From Candidatus Kurthia intestinigallinarum (lineage in GTDB: Bacteria; Bacillota; Bacilli; Bacillales_A; Planococcaceae): a DNA stretch of 64,000 nt. The notes below the pieces were generated by a model, which saw only the letters and a program-made list of their open reading frames with translations, was not told where the DNA came from and made no database searches. Position 1 is the first letter of the stretch. Each line of letters begins with the position of its first letter. Below are positions 8,443 to 17,514 of the stretch, piece after piece. The stretch spans positions 1 through 64,000 of the forward strand of contig NZ_JTFC01000009.1 in NCBI RefSeq assembly GCF_003991225.1, written 5' to 3'. Made by a program: the position numbers and the translations under genes.

Positions 8443-9642
8443 ATGGGTAAAGCATTAATTATTGGCTGTGGCGGTGTCGCATCAGTCGCAATTCATAAAT
8501 GTGTACAAAATAGCGAGGTATTTGAGGAGATTTGTATCGCAAGTCGTACAAAATCAAAATGTGATGCCTTAAAGGAAAAATTAGATGGCCAAGGAACGAT
8601 TATTACAACGGCACAAGTAGACGCAGATAATGTAGAAGAATTAATCGCTTTAATTAATGAAGTGAAGCCAGATATCGTCATGAACCTAGCACTTCCATAT
8701 CAAGATTTAACAATTATGGATGCATGTTTAGCGACGAAAACGCATTATATGGATACAGCCAATTATGAGCCTGAAGATACAGCGAAATTTGAATATAAAT
8801 GGCAATGGGAATACCGCGAACGTTTTGAAGAAGCGGGCATTACGGCATTACTTGGTTCAGGTTTTGACCCAGGTGTGACCGGTGTATTCTCAGCACATGC
8901 ATTAAAACATCATTTCGATGAAATTAATTACATCGATATTTTAGATTGTAATGCTGGCGACCACGGCTATCCATTCGCTACCAATTTTAACCCAGAGATT
9001 AATATTCGCGAAGTAACGGCAAATGGCTCGTATTGGGAAAATGGTGACTGGGTAGAAACAGCGCCAATGGAAATCAAACGTGTATACAACTTCCCGGAAG
9101 TCGGCGAAAAGGATATGTATTTACTACATCATGAAGAGTTAGAATCGCTTGCATTAAATATTCCGGGTATTAAACGTATTCGCTTCTTCATGACATTCGG
9201 TGAATCGTATTTACGCCACTTACAATGTTTAGAAAACGTTGGTATGACAGCGATTGAGCCTATTATGTATGAAGGAAAAGAAATCATTCCGCTCCAATTT
9301 TTAAAAGCCGTACTACCAGATCCAGCATCTCTTGGTCCACGTACAAAAGGGAAAACAAATATCGGCTGTATTTTCCGCGGTAAAAAAGATGGCCAAGATA
9401 AAACATATTATGTTTATAATGTGTGTGACCACGAGGCGTGTTACGCGGAGGTTGGCTCACAGGCAGTATCTTATACGACAGGTGTACCAGCCATGATTGG
9501 CGCAGCACTTGTGATGAATGGTACATGGCAAAAACCAGGTGTCTACAATATCGAGGAGTTTGACCCAGATCCATTCATGGAAGGCTTAAATAAATGGGGC
9601 CTACCATGGCAAGAAAGCTTAACGCCGGAGCTTGTTGATTAG
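8443..9642 (+). CDS. Carboxyspermidine/carboxynorspermidine dehydrogenase (saccharopine dehydrogenase family)
   Basis: Condenses a diamine (putrescine, 1,3-diaminopropane or perhaps agmatine) with L-aspartate beta-semialdehyde and reduces the imine with NAD(P)H. The 399-residue protein has an N-terminal Rossmann fold with IIGCGGVASVAIHKC, followed by SRTKSKCDAL and the family signature LLGSGFDPGVTGVFSAHAL. Length and motifs fit the CANSDH/CASDH group rather than lysine-forming saccharopine dehydrogenase. The ribosome binding site AAAGGGG precedes ATG 8443. The next gene encodes the partner decarboxylase, which supports the assignment. Confidence 0.88.
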   Translation: MGKALIIGCGGVASVAIHKCVQNSEVFEEICIASRTKSKCDALKEKLDGQGTIITTAQVDADNVEELIALINEVKPDIVMNLALPYQDLTIMDACLATKTHYMDTANYEPEDTAKFEYKWQWEYRERFEEAGITALLGSGFDPGVTGVFSAHALKHHFDEINYIDILDCNAGDHGYPFATNFNPEINIREVTANGSYWENGDWVETAPMEIKRVYNFPEVGEKDMYLLHHEELESLALNIPGIKRIRFFMTFGESYLRHLQCLENVGMTAIEPIMYEGKEIIPLQFLKAVLPDPASLGPRTKGKTNIGCIFRGKKDGQDKTYYVYNVCDHEACYAEVGSQAVSYTTGVPAMIGAALVMNGTWQKPGVYNIEEFDPDPFMEGLNKWGLPWQESLTPELVD

Positions 9643-9643
9643 C

Positions 9644-10771
9644 ATGAAGATAACTGATATTGCGACGCCTGCCTATGTGGTAGACGAAACATTAATTGAG
9701 CGGAATCTGCGCATTTTAAAGGAAGTCATCGACGAAACAGGCTGTCATATTTTATTAGCGCAAAAGGCATTTAGCATGTATAGCTTGTATCCGTTAATCG
9801 GGGAATATTTACATGGGACAACGGCAAGCGGTTTATATGAAGCAAAGCTTGGCTATGAGGAAATGGGCAAGGAAAATCATATTTTTTCACCAGCCTATAA
9901 AGACAGTGATTTTGCGGAAATCGTATCGATTTGCGATCATATTGTCTTTAACTCATTTTCACAGTTAACACGCTTTGGCGAGCAAGTAGTAGCTGCAGGG
10001 AAAAGCATTGGGCTGCGTATTAATCCAGAGCACTCCACACAAGTAGGACATGAAATTTATGACCCTTGTGCGAAAGGTTGTCGTTTTGGCATTACCGCAC
10101 AGCATTTTGACCGTGAGGCACTTGCGAATGTTTCGGGGCTGCATTTTCATACATTATGCGAGCAAGATAGTGATGATCTGTGGACAACGATTTTAGCAGT
10201 AGAGGAGCGCTTTGGTGATGTGCTGTATGACATGGAATGGCTGAATTTTGGCGGAGGTCATCATATTACAAAACCGGGCTATAATCTAGCGCTACTAAAA
10301 AAATGCATTACGTATATGAAGCAAAAGTATAATTTAAGCATTTACTTAGAGCCAGGCGAGGCTATCGCATACGAAGCGGGCTATCTTGTAACGACCGTTC
10401 TAGATACGACATATAATGACGGAGATATCGCTATTTTGGATACGTCTGCCTCTTGTCATATGCCAGATGTGCTTGAAATGCCGTACCGTCCACCACTTCA
10501 AAACAGTGGGGAAGCGGGTGAAAAAGCACATACGTATCGTCTCGGTGGCCCGACCTGTCTTGCGGGGGATGTCATCGGCAATTATTCATTTGATGCACCG
10601 CTTAAGCCGGGTGACCGACTTGTCTTTGAAGATATGGCGATTTATTCAATGGTGAAAAATAATACGTTTAATGGGATGGCATTACCGGATTTAGTTATTC
10701 AAGATCGCGATGGAAATTGTCGTTTACAAAAACGCTTTGGCTATGAAGATTTTAAAGGGCGCCTTTCCTAA
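9644..10771 (+). CDS. nspC: Carboxyspermidine/carboxynorspermidine decarboxylase
   Basis: PLP enzyme of the alanine racemase/fold III group that decarboxylates carboxy(nor)spermidine to (nor)spermidine. The 375-residue protein starts MKITDIATPAYVVDE and carries the PLP lysine in LLAQKAFSM. The SGLHFHTLCEQ block and the glycine-rich phosphate-binding NFGGGHHITK are diagnostic for the family. The cysteine motif SASCHMPD is present near the C-terminal half. ATG 9644 begins two bases after the stop of the dehydrogenase; an upstream TTG would overlap it. Last gene of the polyamine operon. Confidence 0.9.
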   Translation: MKITDIATPAYVVDETLIERNLRILKEVIDETGCHILLAQKAFSMYSLYPLIGEYLHGTTASGLYEAKLGYEEMGKENHIFSPAYKDSDFAEIVSICDHIVFNSFSQLTRFGEQVVAAGKSIGLRINPEHSTQVGHEIYDPCAKGCRFGITAQHFDREALANVSGLHFHTLCEQDSDDLWTTILAVEERFGDVLYDMEWLNFGGGHHITKPGYNLALLKKCITYMKQKYNLSIYLEPGEAIAYEAGYLVTTVLDTTYNDGDIAILDTSASCHMPDVLEMPYRPPLQNSGEAGEKAHTYRLGGPTCLAGDVIGNYSFDAPLKPGDRLVFEDMAIYSMVKNNTFNGMALPDLVIQDRDGNCRLQKRFGYEDFKGRLS

Positions 10772-10781
10772 AACTTGTCTG

Positions 10782-10820
10782 AAACACTTCCAAAGAGATT
10801 TTCTCTTTGGAAGTGTTTTT
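10782..10820 (+). terminator. Terminator of the polyamine operon
   Basis: A 17-bp stem (AAACACTTCCAAAGAGA with its complement) with a short T-rich loop and a terminal T-run. Confidence 0.92.
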
Positions 10821-10917
10821 CGTTAGACTGCGTACAACACAGTCATACAAAATTCCTACATTATTTTACATTGTATGATAGGATAAGATTTAGTTTAAAT
10901 GATTTTGGAGGAACAGC

Positions 10918-11613
10918 ATGAAGAAATATACACATTTACTATTTGATGTAGATAATACGATTTTAAATTTTGACGCAGCGGAGGAAGTCGCGCTCGCTAA
11001 AATTTTATCCAAGTATGGTCCGACACTTGACCAAGAAAGTCTCCATGCGACGTATCAAAAAATCAATCGCAGTATGTGGCACGCGTTTGAACGTGGGGAG
11101 ATGACACGCGAATATTTACTTGATACACGCTTTTTTGAAACCTTTTATATTTATGATATTATGGTGGATGGTGTTGCACTAGCGGCCGAATATCAAGCCT
11201 TGTTAGCGGAAGGTCATGAGCAAGTAGAAGGCGCAAAACAAGTGCTTGAAGCATTATGTGATATACCAAAATACGTTGTCACAAATGGTGTTGGCTCAAC
11301 GCAACATCGCCGTCTAAAAGATTCGGATTTCACGCAGTATTTCGAGGCGATTTATGTTTCAGAGGAGCTTGGCTATCATAAGCCTCAGCGTGAATTTTTC
11401 GATATTGTCTTCGCTGAGTCCCCTGAAATTATCCCGGAAACGACATTAATGATTGGCGATTCGTTAACGAGTGATATTCAAGGTGGTATTGTCGCAGGGC
11501 TTGATACATGTTGGTTTAATTTCCATCATACAGCAAATGATACCGGCATTGAACCGACCTATACGATTGAGTCCATTGCTGAGGTATTGCATTTATTACC
11601 CGAGTTAGTCTAG
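10918..11613 (+). CDS. HAD-family hydrolase, YjjG-type pyrimidine nucleotidase
   Basis: Haloacid dehalogenase superfamily phosphatase of 231 residues. Motif I is FDVDNTILNFD with Asn in the DxDxT position normally occupied by Asp or Gly; this VDNTL form is typical of YjjG. Motif II is VVTNG and motif III/IV is KPQREFF followed by IGDSLTSDIQGG. YjjG-like enzymes dephosphorylate non-canonical pyrimidine nucleotides. The ribosome binding site GGAGG lies 7 bases before ATG. Monocistronic between two terminators. Confidence 0.85.
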   Translation: MKKYTHLLFDVDNTILNFDAAEEVALAKILSKYGPTLDQESLHATYQKINRSMWHAFERGEMTREYLLDTRFFETFYIYDIMVDGVALAAEYQALLAEGHEQVEGAKQVLEALCDIPKYVVTNGVGSTQHRRLKDSDFTQYFEAIYVSEELGYHKPQREFFDIVFAESPEIIPETTLMIGDSLTSDIQGGIVAGLDTCWFNFHHTANDTGIEPTYTIESIAEVLHLLPELV

Positions 11614-11620
11614 GCAATAG

Positions 11621-11648
11621 CGTCTGCAGAAGTGCAGACGTTTTTTTT
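11621..11648 (+). terminator. Terminator after the HAD gene
   Basis: CGTCTGCA and TGCAGACG pair around GAAG and are followed by eight T residues. Confidence 0.92.
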
Positions 11649-11732
11649 ATAGAATAAAAGTTTTTAATAGAATAATGTTGATTTTATGAGAAAAAATAAG
11701 ACATAATATAGGTGGAGGTGTTAAACGACACT

Positions 11733-12164
11733 ATGGTGATGAAATGGCATTCTGTTGGGGAAGAAATGTTAAAATTGGGGAATTACGAGGATTATTTTTT
11801 TCAAAGTGTGACCTTAAAAGATGATGAACAAGCAATTGTCTATGCATCCATTCAAGGACGGTTTCTAGTTGACTTTATTGATGCGTTTGTTGATTTATAT
11901 GAGCAACCAGGTACGAAGGAAATTTATACGTATCGCAATAATACAGTTAAATTGACACGACAAGCGCAACAATTAATTGTAGAATCTGAAAAATGTGGAC
12001 GATTTGTTTATCCATTTGACGATGGCTTTGAGCAAATTTTTATTGCGTTGAAACGTTATTTAACGAAAATAAAACGAGATAATGCACGCGTTGCTTTAAA
12101 TGATGAATATCCGCAACTTGCAAGTCGTGTTTATTGGTATGAGCAACTGAATTGTCGTACATAG
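11733..12164 (+). CDS. Hypothetical protein
   Basis: A 143-residue soluble protein that I do not recognise. There is no signal peptide or membrane segment. It is rich in aromatic and acidic residues (MKWHSVGEEMLKLGNYEDYFF, shortened view of the start) and ends with RVYWYEQLNCRT. A GGAGGTG at 11714-11720 serves as ribosome binding site; ATG 11733 (or 11739) is preferred to GTG 11712, which overlaps that site. It stands alone between terminators. Confidence 0.65.
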   Translation: MVMKWHSVGEEMLKLGNYEDYFFQSVTLKDDEQAIVYASIQGRFLVDFIDAFVDLYEQPGTKEIYTYRNNTVKLTRQAQQLIVESEKCGRFVYPFDDGFEQIFIALKRYLTKIKRDNARVALNDEYPQLASRVYWYEQLNCRT

Positions 12165-12177
12165 AAACGAATGAAAT

Positions 12178-12221
12178 ATAAAAAACAGGCAGCGCTTTTT
12201 AAAAGCAATGCCTGTTTTTTT
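12178..12221. terminator. Bidirectional terminator between convergent genes
   Basis: AAAAACAGGCA and TGCCTGTTTTT form the outer stem, with an inner GCTTTT/AAAAGC helix. A-run and T-run on both sides serve both converging transcripts. Confidence 0.88.
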
Positions 12222-12224
12222 GTA

Positions 12225-13385
12225 CTATGCTGCTTGTTGTTTTGAAATGAGTACTTTCAACATCGGCGGTGTCACAAGTGTTGAGACGACGATGGCAATC
12301 ACCATTGGCGTGTAATATTCTTGTGAGAATAAGCCGGCAGCTAAACCAATAGAAGAGGTAATCAACGCCACCTCACCACGTGAAATCATCGCAGTCCCGA
12401 TAATAAGCGAGGAGGACATATTAAATCCAGTAATACGTGCACCAAAGCCGGCGCCAATTACTTTTGTCGCTACAGCCACAATTGATAACACAATGATTAA
12501 TAAGAGATGCTCTGCTAGGCCATCTAATGACACAGCTAAACCAATGCTTGCGAAGAAGATTGGAATAAAGATGATATTAACAGACGGTAATAATTTGCCT
12601 TCTAAATTTTCACGTAATAGGTCATTATTTGCGAGTGCTAAGCCCGCGAAGAATGCGCCGATAATATTACTAATGCCCATAAATTCAGCGAACCATGAAT
12701 ACAGGAAGCATAAAATAACGCCATAGAAAATGGCCATATCCGGAATCGGCATTCGAATGATGATTTTTGTCAGATGCGGTAATAGCTTGTGCATCGCAAT
12801 AATGACAACGAAGAAAATTACTTGCTTTAAGACAATAAGTGATAACGGATCACCACTACCAACGGTCATACTAATCATAATTGCTAAAATAATTAAGCCG
12901 ATAATATCATCAGCAATTGCTGCGCCGAGGACAGTTGCGCCTTCGCGCGTACTCATATAATGAAGCTCGCGGAAGGTTTGCACTGATATACTAACCGATG
13001 TGGCAGTCAGTACAATACCTAAAAAAATCGCGTGCAATGAATCCATACCAAAGCTTACACCGACGATATATCCGCCAATAAACGGTAAAATAACGCCGAA
13101 TACCGCGACTGTTAATGCCGACTTCATACTACTTGTTAAATCCTTTAAATTCGTTTCAACACCTGCGAAGAACATGAGGAAAATAACACCAATTTCACTT
13201 AGTAAATGGAGCACATCATGTCCATTTGTATGTACAAGTCCAAATACAGCCGGTCCGATTAAAATACCGGCAATAATTTCGCCTAATACGCTCGGTTGAC
13301 CAAAGCGTGAGGCGAGAGTGCCACATAATTTTGCGGCAACAATAATTATCATGAGTTGAGCTAATAATTCGCCTAACTCTACCAT
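12225..13385 (-). CDS. Cation:proton antiporter, CPA2 family
   Basis: A 386-residue integral membrane protein with about 12 hydrophobic segments and no C-terminal TrkA-N domain. Family landmarks are FGQPSVLGEIIAGILIGP in the N-terminal part, FFAGVETNL, the ATSVSISVQ discontinuous helix, the ion-binding AAIADDIIGL motif with paired aspartates, and ISRGEVALI near the C-terminus. It should exchange Na+ or K+ for H+. ATG 13385 is preferred to the upstream TTG 13400 because GGAGG lies between them. Faces the preceding gene convergently. Confidence 0.9.
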   Translation of the reverse strand: MVELGELLAQLMIIIVAAKLCGTLASRFGQPSVLGEIIAGILIGPAVFGLVHTNGHDVLHLLSEIGVIFLMFFAGVETNLKDLTSSMKSALTVAVFGVILPFIGGYIVGVSFGMDSLHAIFLGIVLTATSVSISVQTFRELHYMSTREGATVLGAAIADDIIGLIILAIMISMTVGSGDPLSLIVLKQVIFFVVIIAMHKLLPHLTKIIIRMPIPDMAIFYGVILCFLYSWFAEFMGISNIIGAFFAGLALANNDLLRENLEGKLLPSVNIIFIPIFFASIGLAVSLDGLAEHLLLIIVLSIVAVATKVIGAGFGARITGFNMSSSLIIGTAMISRGEVALITSSIGLAAGLFSQEYYTPMVIAIVVSTLVTPPMLKVLISKQQAA

Positions 13386-13965
13386 ATAAAAAACCTCCAA
13401 TTAAAATTACTGGAAAATTCAGAAAAATAAATAATGTAAAATCGTGTCGAGTCAATTGATGACCTAGCATGAGTTGTTAGCAATAAAAAGCTCATGCAAT
13501 TACTATTATATCATAATATAAAGAAGATGACGGACAATTTATGTTGGAATTATTCGTTGAGGAATAATGTATAAAAATTAATTTTTAAAATTAAAAATAC
13601 ATTTTATTCACTATGGGAAATCGGAACCTTTCAACACTTAAATGAGTGAACGTTCGTTAATAAATGAAATATGTCGTATAAATATTTTTAATGTTCGACT
13701 ATGATCCCGTAGAGAAATGCCTATATCTTTGTTTTTCAGACAGTAATGTGTATAAAAATAGAAAAAAAGATTCTTAATAGATGAAAAAACATAAAAGACA
13801 TAAAATCTTTAAATTGTTCGAATTATTTTATTTTTTTATATACATTGACGTCGTTAAAATGAATTGATATTGTATATTTACAACAATATAATTTCCATAT
13901 TGGGATTGGAAATATACTGCTATAAAAAAACGAGTGATTCATTTTCACAAAAGGGGAGTTTGCTT
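13386..13965. other. Long AT-rich intergenic region
   Basis: Between divergent genes; no convincing gene on either strand. It holds the ribosome binding site of the antiporter (minus), a promoter for the next plus-strand gene at 13845-13873 and a small leader hairpin at 13891-13913 (ATTTCCA/TGGAAAT). Nothing else is recognised in 13420-13840. Confidence 0.5.
13845..13873 (+). promoter_or_regulatory. Probable sigma-A promoter
   Basis: TTGACG (13845-13850), 17 bases, TATTGT (13868-13873). It would give a ~85-nt leader that includes the hairpin at 13891-13913 before the gene at 13966. Confidence 0.5.
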
Positions 13966-14361
13966 ATGACAGTAACAATTGAATTAACACAAGCATTACA
14001 AATTGAAGCATTACGTAGCAATGGTTTAACGAATGATGAAATTTTATACAAAGTAAAACGTAATCAACTAGAAGCATTCACAAGTAAAGTAGCAAACATG
14101 GAGTTTGAGACATTAGTAGAAGCGTACAACGCCAATGCAACAATGTTTGAGCAAGTATTACGTGTAGGATACGAAGCGAAAACGATGACAACAGAAGCTG
14201 CCATCGCATTATTAGGTTATTTATTCTCTGCAAAAGAAGGCGATCATTTTGTAGTGGTGAATGATCGTATCCAAATTACACGTCTTTCAGACAAGCAACG
14301 CGCACGATTTAATGCAATCTTACCAGCGAGCTGGAAAGAATCATTGTTACAAGCAAACTAG
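13966..14361 (+). CDS. Hypothetical protein
   Basis: A 131-residue soluble protein that I do not recognise. It begins MTVTIELTQALQIEALRSNG and contains a mostly helical N-terminal half and a C-terminal segment with VVVNDRIQITRLSDKQ. ATG 13966 follows AAGGGGAG by 7 bases; the longer reading from 13864 has no ribosome binding site. It is monocistronic, with its own promoter and terminator and a codon pattern (frequent GCA, TTA, ACA) suggesting good expression. Confidence 0.7.
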   Translation: MTVTIELTQALQIEALRSNGLTNDEILYKVKRNQLEAFTSKVANMEFETLVEAYNANATMFEQVLRVGYEAKTMTTEAAIALLGYLFSAKEGDHFVVVNDRIQITRLSDKQRARFNAILPASWKESLLQAN

Positions 14362-14427
14362 GGGATATGAATTATTTTCACAAAGAATGATTCATAAACG
14401 AGTAACGGACAATGTCTAGCACTCACT

Positions 14428-14468
14428 AAAAAAGAGCTATTGCGTATGTACGCAGTAGCTCTTTTTTT
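14428..14468. terminator. Bidirectional terminator
   Basis: AAAAAAGAGCTA-TGCGTA pairs with TACGCA-TAGCTCTTTTTT, with one mismatch pair; it serves the plus-strand gene and the converging azl genes. Confidence 0.9.
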
Positions 14469-14474
14469 ATGTCG

Positions 14475-14798
14475 TCATGCAAAAAAATAGCGTAATAGGG
14501 CCATTGTCAGAACACCGACAATAACGGTTTTTGATAAACTTTTTGTCCAAATCGCAACGAATAATGTCGGAAGGAAGGCTGCAAAATTTAACCAATTAAT
14601 CGATGTCATAAATACACCTTTTGTATAAAGGGAGTCAAATACGAGTGCGCTTAATATACATACCGGAATATACGTTAAAAAGCGCATCATAAATGCAGGA
14701 AGCGTTACAGCTTTTACGAGAATAAACGGGATGACGCGCGGTAGCCATGTAACGACTGCACATCCTAAAATAAGCCAAACCATCGTCCAGGTTGTCAT
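14475..14798 (-). CDS. azlD: Branched-chain amino acid exporter subunit, AzlD family
   Basis: A 107-residue protein with four hydrophobic segments, the usual AzlD size, and the family motif TWLPRVIPFIL near residue 18. It is the small subunit of an AzlCD-type amino acid exporter. ATG 14798 overlaps the stop of azlC (ATGA), so the two are translationally coupled. Confidence 0.88.
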   Translation of the reverse strand: MTTWTMVWLILGCAVVTWLPRVIPFILVKAVTLPAFMMRFLTYIPVCILSALVFDSLYTKGVFMTSINWLNFAAFLPTLFVAIWTKSLSKTVIVGVLTMALLRYFFA

Positions 14799-15502
14799 TT
14801 TTCGGTTAACACCCCAATCAATGCAACAAGTACTGTACTAATGAGCACCGCTAAATGCCCAGGTAGAAAATTCATTAACACGAACATGGCAATACCCATA
14901 TAAAGAATTAGTGATAGATAATGCATTAATTTATTTTTGGGTGTACTTTCTAAATTAAGAATGAGTAGTGCTACAAACATGGCTGTTAATGCAAAATCTA
15001 AACCCCAATTTTCAGGGTTAGGAATCCATTTTCCAACAAAGGCTCCGAAGACAGAGGCAATAATCCATGATAAATAGGCAGTTACATTTAAGCCGTCCAT
15101 CCAGCGCCCCGATAATGTATGCCCCTGTGCAAGCTTTGTCATCGCTACGCCGTAAGTTTCATCAGTCAGTAAGGTACCGAAGCCTATATTTCGTGCCAAC
15201 GATTCGTTTTTGAAGGACGGGGCAACAGAGAGTGCCATTAAAAAATGTCGCAAATTGACGATAAAGGTCGTCAAAATAATGGCAGACACTGGTGTACCTG
15301 CTACAAAAAGACCACAAAAAATAAATTGTGCTGCCCCTGCGTAAATAAGCAGTGATAATAAAAAGATTTCAAAGGTGGATAAATGTGATGCGATGCCGAC
15401 GACACCAAATGCAAAGCCGATACTAATATAGCCTAGTAAGGTTGGAATGCAATCTTTGATGCCGTCTAGAAATGTTTTTTCAGTATGTATACTTTCTGCC
15501 AA
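14795..15502 (-). CDS. azlC: Branched-chain amino acid exporter large subunit, AzlC family
   Basis: A 235-residue membrane protein with about six hydrophobic segments. Motifs include GYISIGFAFGVV, IYAGAAQFI and the NLRHFLM segment followed by LTDETYGV, all characteristic of AzlC/YgaZ. TTG 15502 is chosen because GGAGGTG (15515-15509) sits six bases before it; the upstream ATG 15517 overlaps that site. It likely works with AzlD to export branched-chain or related amino acids. Confidence 0.88.
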   Translation of the reverse strand: MAESIHTEKTFLDGIKDCIPTLLGYISIGFAFGVVGIASHLSTFEIFLLSLLIYAGAAQFIFCGLFVAGTPVSAIILTTFIVNLRHFLMALSVAPSFKNESLARNIGFGTLLTDETYGVAMTKLAQGHTLSGRWMDGLNVTAYLSWIIASVFGAFVGKWIPNPENWGLDFALTAMFVALLILNLESTPKNKLMHYLSLILYMGIAMFVLMNFLPGHLAVLISTVLVALIGVLTEK

Positions 15503-15675
15503 TGAAGACACCTCCATTTAAATAGTACCGAATATTCAGATTTAATGCTATCTATTATTCAATAGGCCTTTTATCAAAAAATAAGTAATAATAATTATTT
15601 TACAAAAATAACCTGCGAAACGACCCGATTTATTGATATTATTAGTAAATAAAAGAGAATTCAGGGGGATTACGA

Positions 15676-16890
15676 ATGAAAAAAATGACAAAAACAGCGA
15701 TGGCTACTTTATTTACAGGAGCGATGGCACTAAGTGCTGTGGCAACACCTGCAAGTGCACTTGAAAAACGTGTGATCGATGAAACAACAGCAAAAACAAC
15801 TACGACATCAATTAACGGGCAATTAGATACTGATTCAATTGATGTCGTTAAAGTAACTGTACCAACTAATGGTGAGTTAAAAGTACATATCGCAGATGCG
15901 AAGAATAAAGGTTTATCCGTTATGTTAACAACAAAATTAAATCCATTTTACTCATATGAGTTTACAACACTTGGGGATATTTTTGATTACTTACGTCCTG
16001 TTAAACTAACAGATGTAGAATCTGTATTAGAAGAATTACTTGATTCTTCATCAGCAATCAACTACGGTGTGAACGAAAAATTCTTAACAGAAGGTGACGA
16101 TTCATACGAAAGCTTAACAGGCGAGTATTTACCATTAGAAGAGCCTTCACCAACATTTAAAACCGGTTTAAAAGCAGGCACATACTATTTAGTTGTAACA
16201 GGTGGGTCATTAAAAGAGTATAAAGATTCAACGTACCGTCTAACAACAAAATTTGAAGCGAAAAATAAAATTGAGTTAGAAAGCAATAATGATCGTAAAT
16301 CAGCAACAGCATTACCATTAAATAAAACATTTACGGGCGTTGCCAATGATTTAGACCCAATGGATTACTTTAAAGTAGACGTTGCAGAAGCAGGGAACCT
16401 TGTGTTAAAAGCGACATCATCAAATCCGAATGCAGATTTAGGCTACACATTATATGATGCCAACCGTAAAGGCGTTAAAAACTTTGAATATGTTGCGAAT
16501 CGCCAAGCAACTAAATTAACAAGCTCAACTTATGTTAATAAAGGAACATACTATGTACGCGTAGCAGGTTCTGACGAAGAAGTATTTGGTCATTCAAATT
16601 ATTCATTGAAAGCAAATGTTGTTACTAAATCTGTAAAACGTTCAAATGTTGTCGTGAAAAATGCTGCAAAATCAACAATTACTTTAAAAGCATTACCAGT
16701 TGGTGCAACAGTAAATGTCTATAGTGATGCGAAGAAAAAGAAAAAAGTAACAAGCTTCAAAGCGACAAGTGCCACAATGACAAAAGCCATTAAATTAAAT
16801 AAAAAAGGTGGCAACCTATACGTAGCACTTAAAAAATCAACACTTGCAGAAGGTGCTGCCACAAAAGTACCATACAACAAAGCAAAATAG
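15676..16890 (+). CDS. Secreted protein with two PPC-like beta domains
   Basis: A 404-residue exported protein. The signal peptide is MKKMTKTAMATLFTGAMALS (start) with an AxA cleavage site ATPASA before residue 29-30. Two regions (about 45-190 and 205-315) look like bacterial pre-peptidase C-terminal (PPC) beta-sandwich domains, with the pattern NG-L-DS-D-V-VTVP and the GTYYVRVAG/GTYYLVVTG strand. The lysine-rich C-terminal part (about 320-404) may bind anionic cell wall polymers. No protease or LPXTG motif is seen. GGGGGATT is the ribosome binding site. Confidence 0.75.
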   Translation: MKKMTKTAMATLFTGAMALSAVATPASALEKRVIDETTAKTTTTSINGQLDTDSIDVVKVTVPTNGELKVHIADAKNKGLSVMLTTKLNPFYSYEFTTLGDIFDYLRPVKLTDVESVLEELLDSSSAINYGVNEKFLTEGDDSYESLTGEYLPLEEPSPTFKTGLKAGTYYLVVTGGSLKEYKDSTYRLTTKFEAKNKIELESNNDRKSATALPLNKTFTGVANDLDPMDYFKVDVAEAGNLVLKATSSNPNADLGYTLYDANRKGVKNFEYVANRQATKLTSSTYVNKGTYYVRVAGSDEEVFGHSNYSLKANVVTKSVKRSNVVVKNAAKSTITLKALPVGATVNVYSDAKKKKKVTSFKATSATMTKAIKLNKKGGNLYVALKKSTLAEGAATKVPYNKAK

Positions 16891-16948
16891 TTTAGTACAC
16901 ATGCTATCGGGTATAGAAAATTAAGACAAAACTAGAGGAGTTGGTAAT

Positions 16949-17224
16949 GTGAGTTTGCTTGATTTGCTCGGACAGGTGCAGGCAATTACCGGAGGGAAAT
17001 ATGGCTTATCTGATTTATTATCAGAGGATTTTATTCGTGAAAAAACCGATTTTGCTTCGATTGAACAGCTGTTGAAAGAATTGCCAATTGATATTAACAA
17101 TGTTGCCGATGTCCAACGCTTATCGGAAAGCGACTTAAATGTTTTTGTAAAAGAACATTCATCCTATGACACATGGAAAGGTCTTTTGGCAGAAGCAATG
17201 CATTTTCTAGATAACCGACAGTAA
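16949..17224 (+). CDS. Hypothetical protein
   Basis: A 91-residue acidic soluble protein of unknown function (start MSLLDLLGQVQAITGGKYG). It is mostly predicted helical. GTG 16949 follows AGAGGAG with normal spacing. It lies 58 bases after the secreted protein gene with no terminator between, so the two may be co-transcribed. Confidence 0.65.
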   Translation: MSLLDLLGQVQAITGGKYGLSDLLSEDFIREKTDFASIEQLLKELPIDINNVADVQRLSESDLNVFVKEHSSYDTWKGLLAEAMHFLDNRQ

Positions 17225-17267
17225 TAAAAAAAGAGGAGTTGCGTCTTTCGCAATTCCTCTTTTTTTC
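17225..17267. terminator. Bidirectional terminator
   Basis: AAAAAAGAGGA-TTGCG pairs with CGCAA-TCCTCTTTTTTT. It sits between convergent genes and belongs to a recurring terminator type in this window whose right arm ends ATTCCTC or ATTCCTTC. Confidence 0.9.
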
Positions 17268-17274
17268 ATAAATG

Positions 17275-17493
17275 CTAACTCAATTTAACATAGCGATAGC
17301 GGTTTTTAATTGAACGCGTGAAATACGTGCCGTGCGAATCGGCAGCCATGAAATCATTATAGACAAGTTCAGGCACACCATAGTATTCGAAAACGCCATC
17401 TTTATGGAATTCAACACGTAAAATCATCGGGCTTGCTTCATATCCAATAGCGTTAATTTTAGACGACTCTACAGGAATCATATGTGTTTGCAT
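17275..17493 (-). CDS. KTSC domain protein
   Basis: A 72-residue protein matching the KTSC domain (first described as an extension of some lysyl-tRNA synthetases). It shows VESSKINAIGYE, LRVEFHKDGVFEYYGVPELVY and GTYFTRSIKNRYRY. The function is unknown; RNA binding has been suggested for the family. A perfect cre sequence lies 22-35 bases upstream of the ATG, so catabolite control is likely. Confidence 0.85.
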   Translation of the reverse strand: MQTHMIPVESSKINAIGYEASPMILRVEFHKDGVFEYYGVPELVYNDFMAADSHGTYFTRSIKNRYRYVKLS

Positions 17494-17514
17494 TTAAAAA
17501 ACTCCTCTCTTTTT

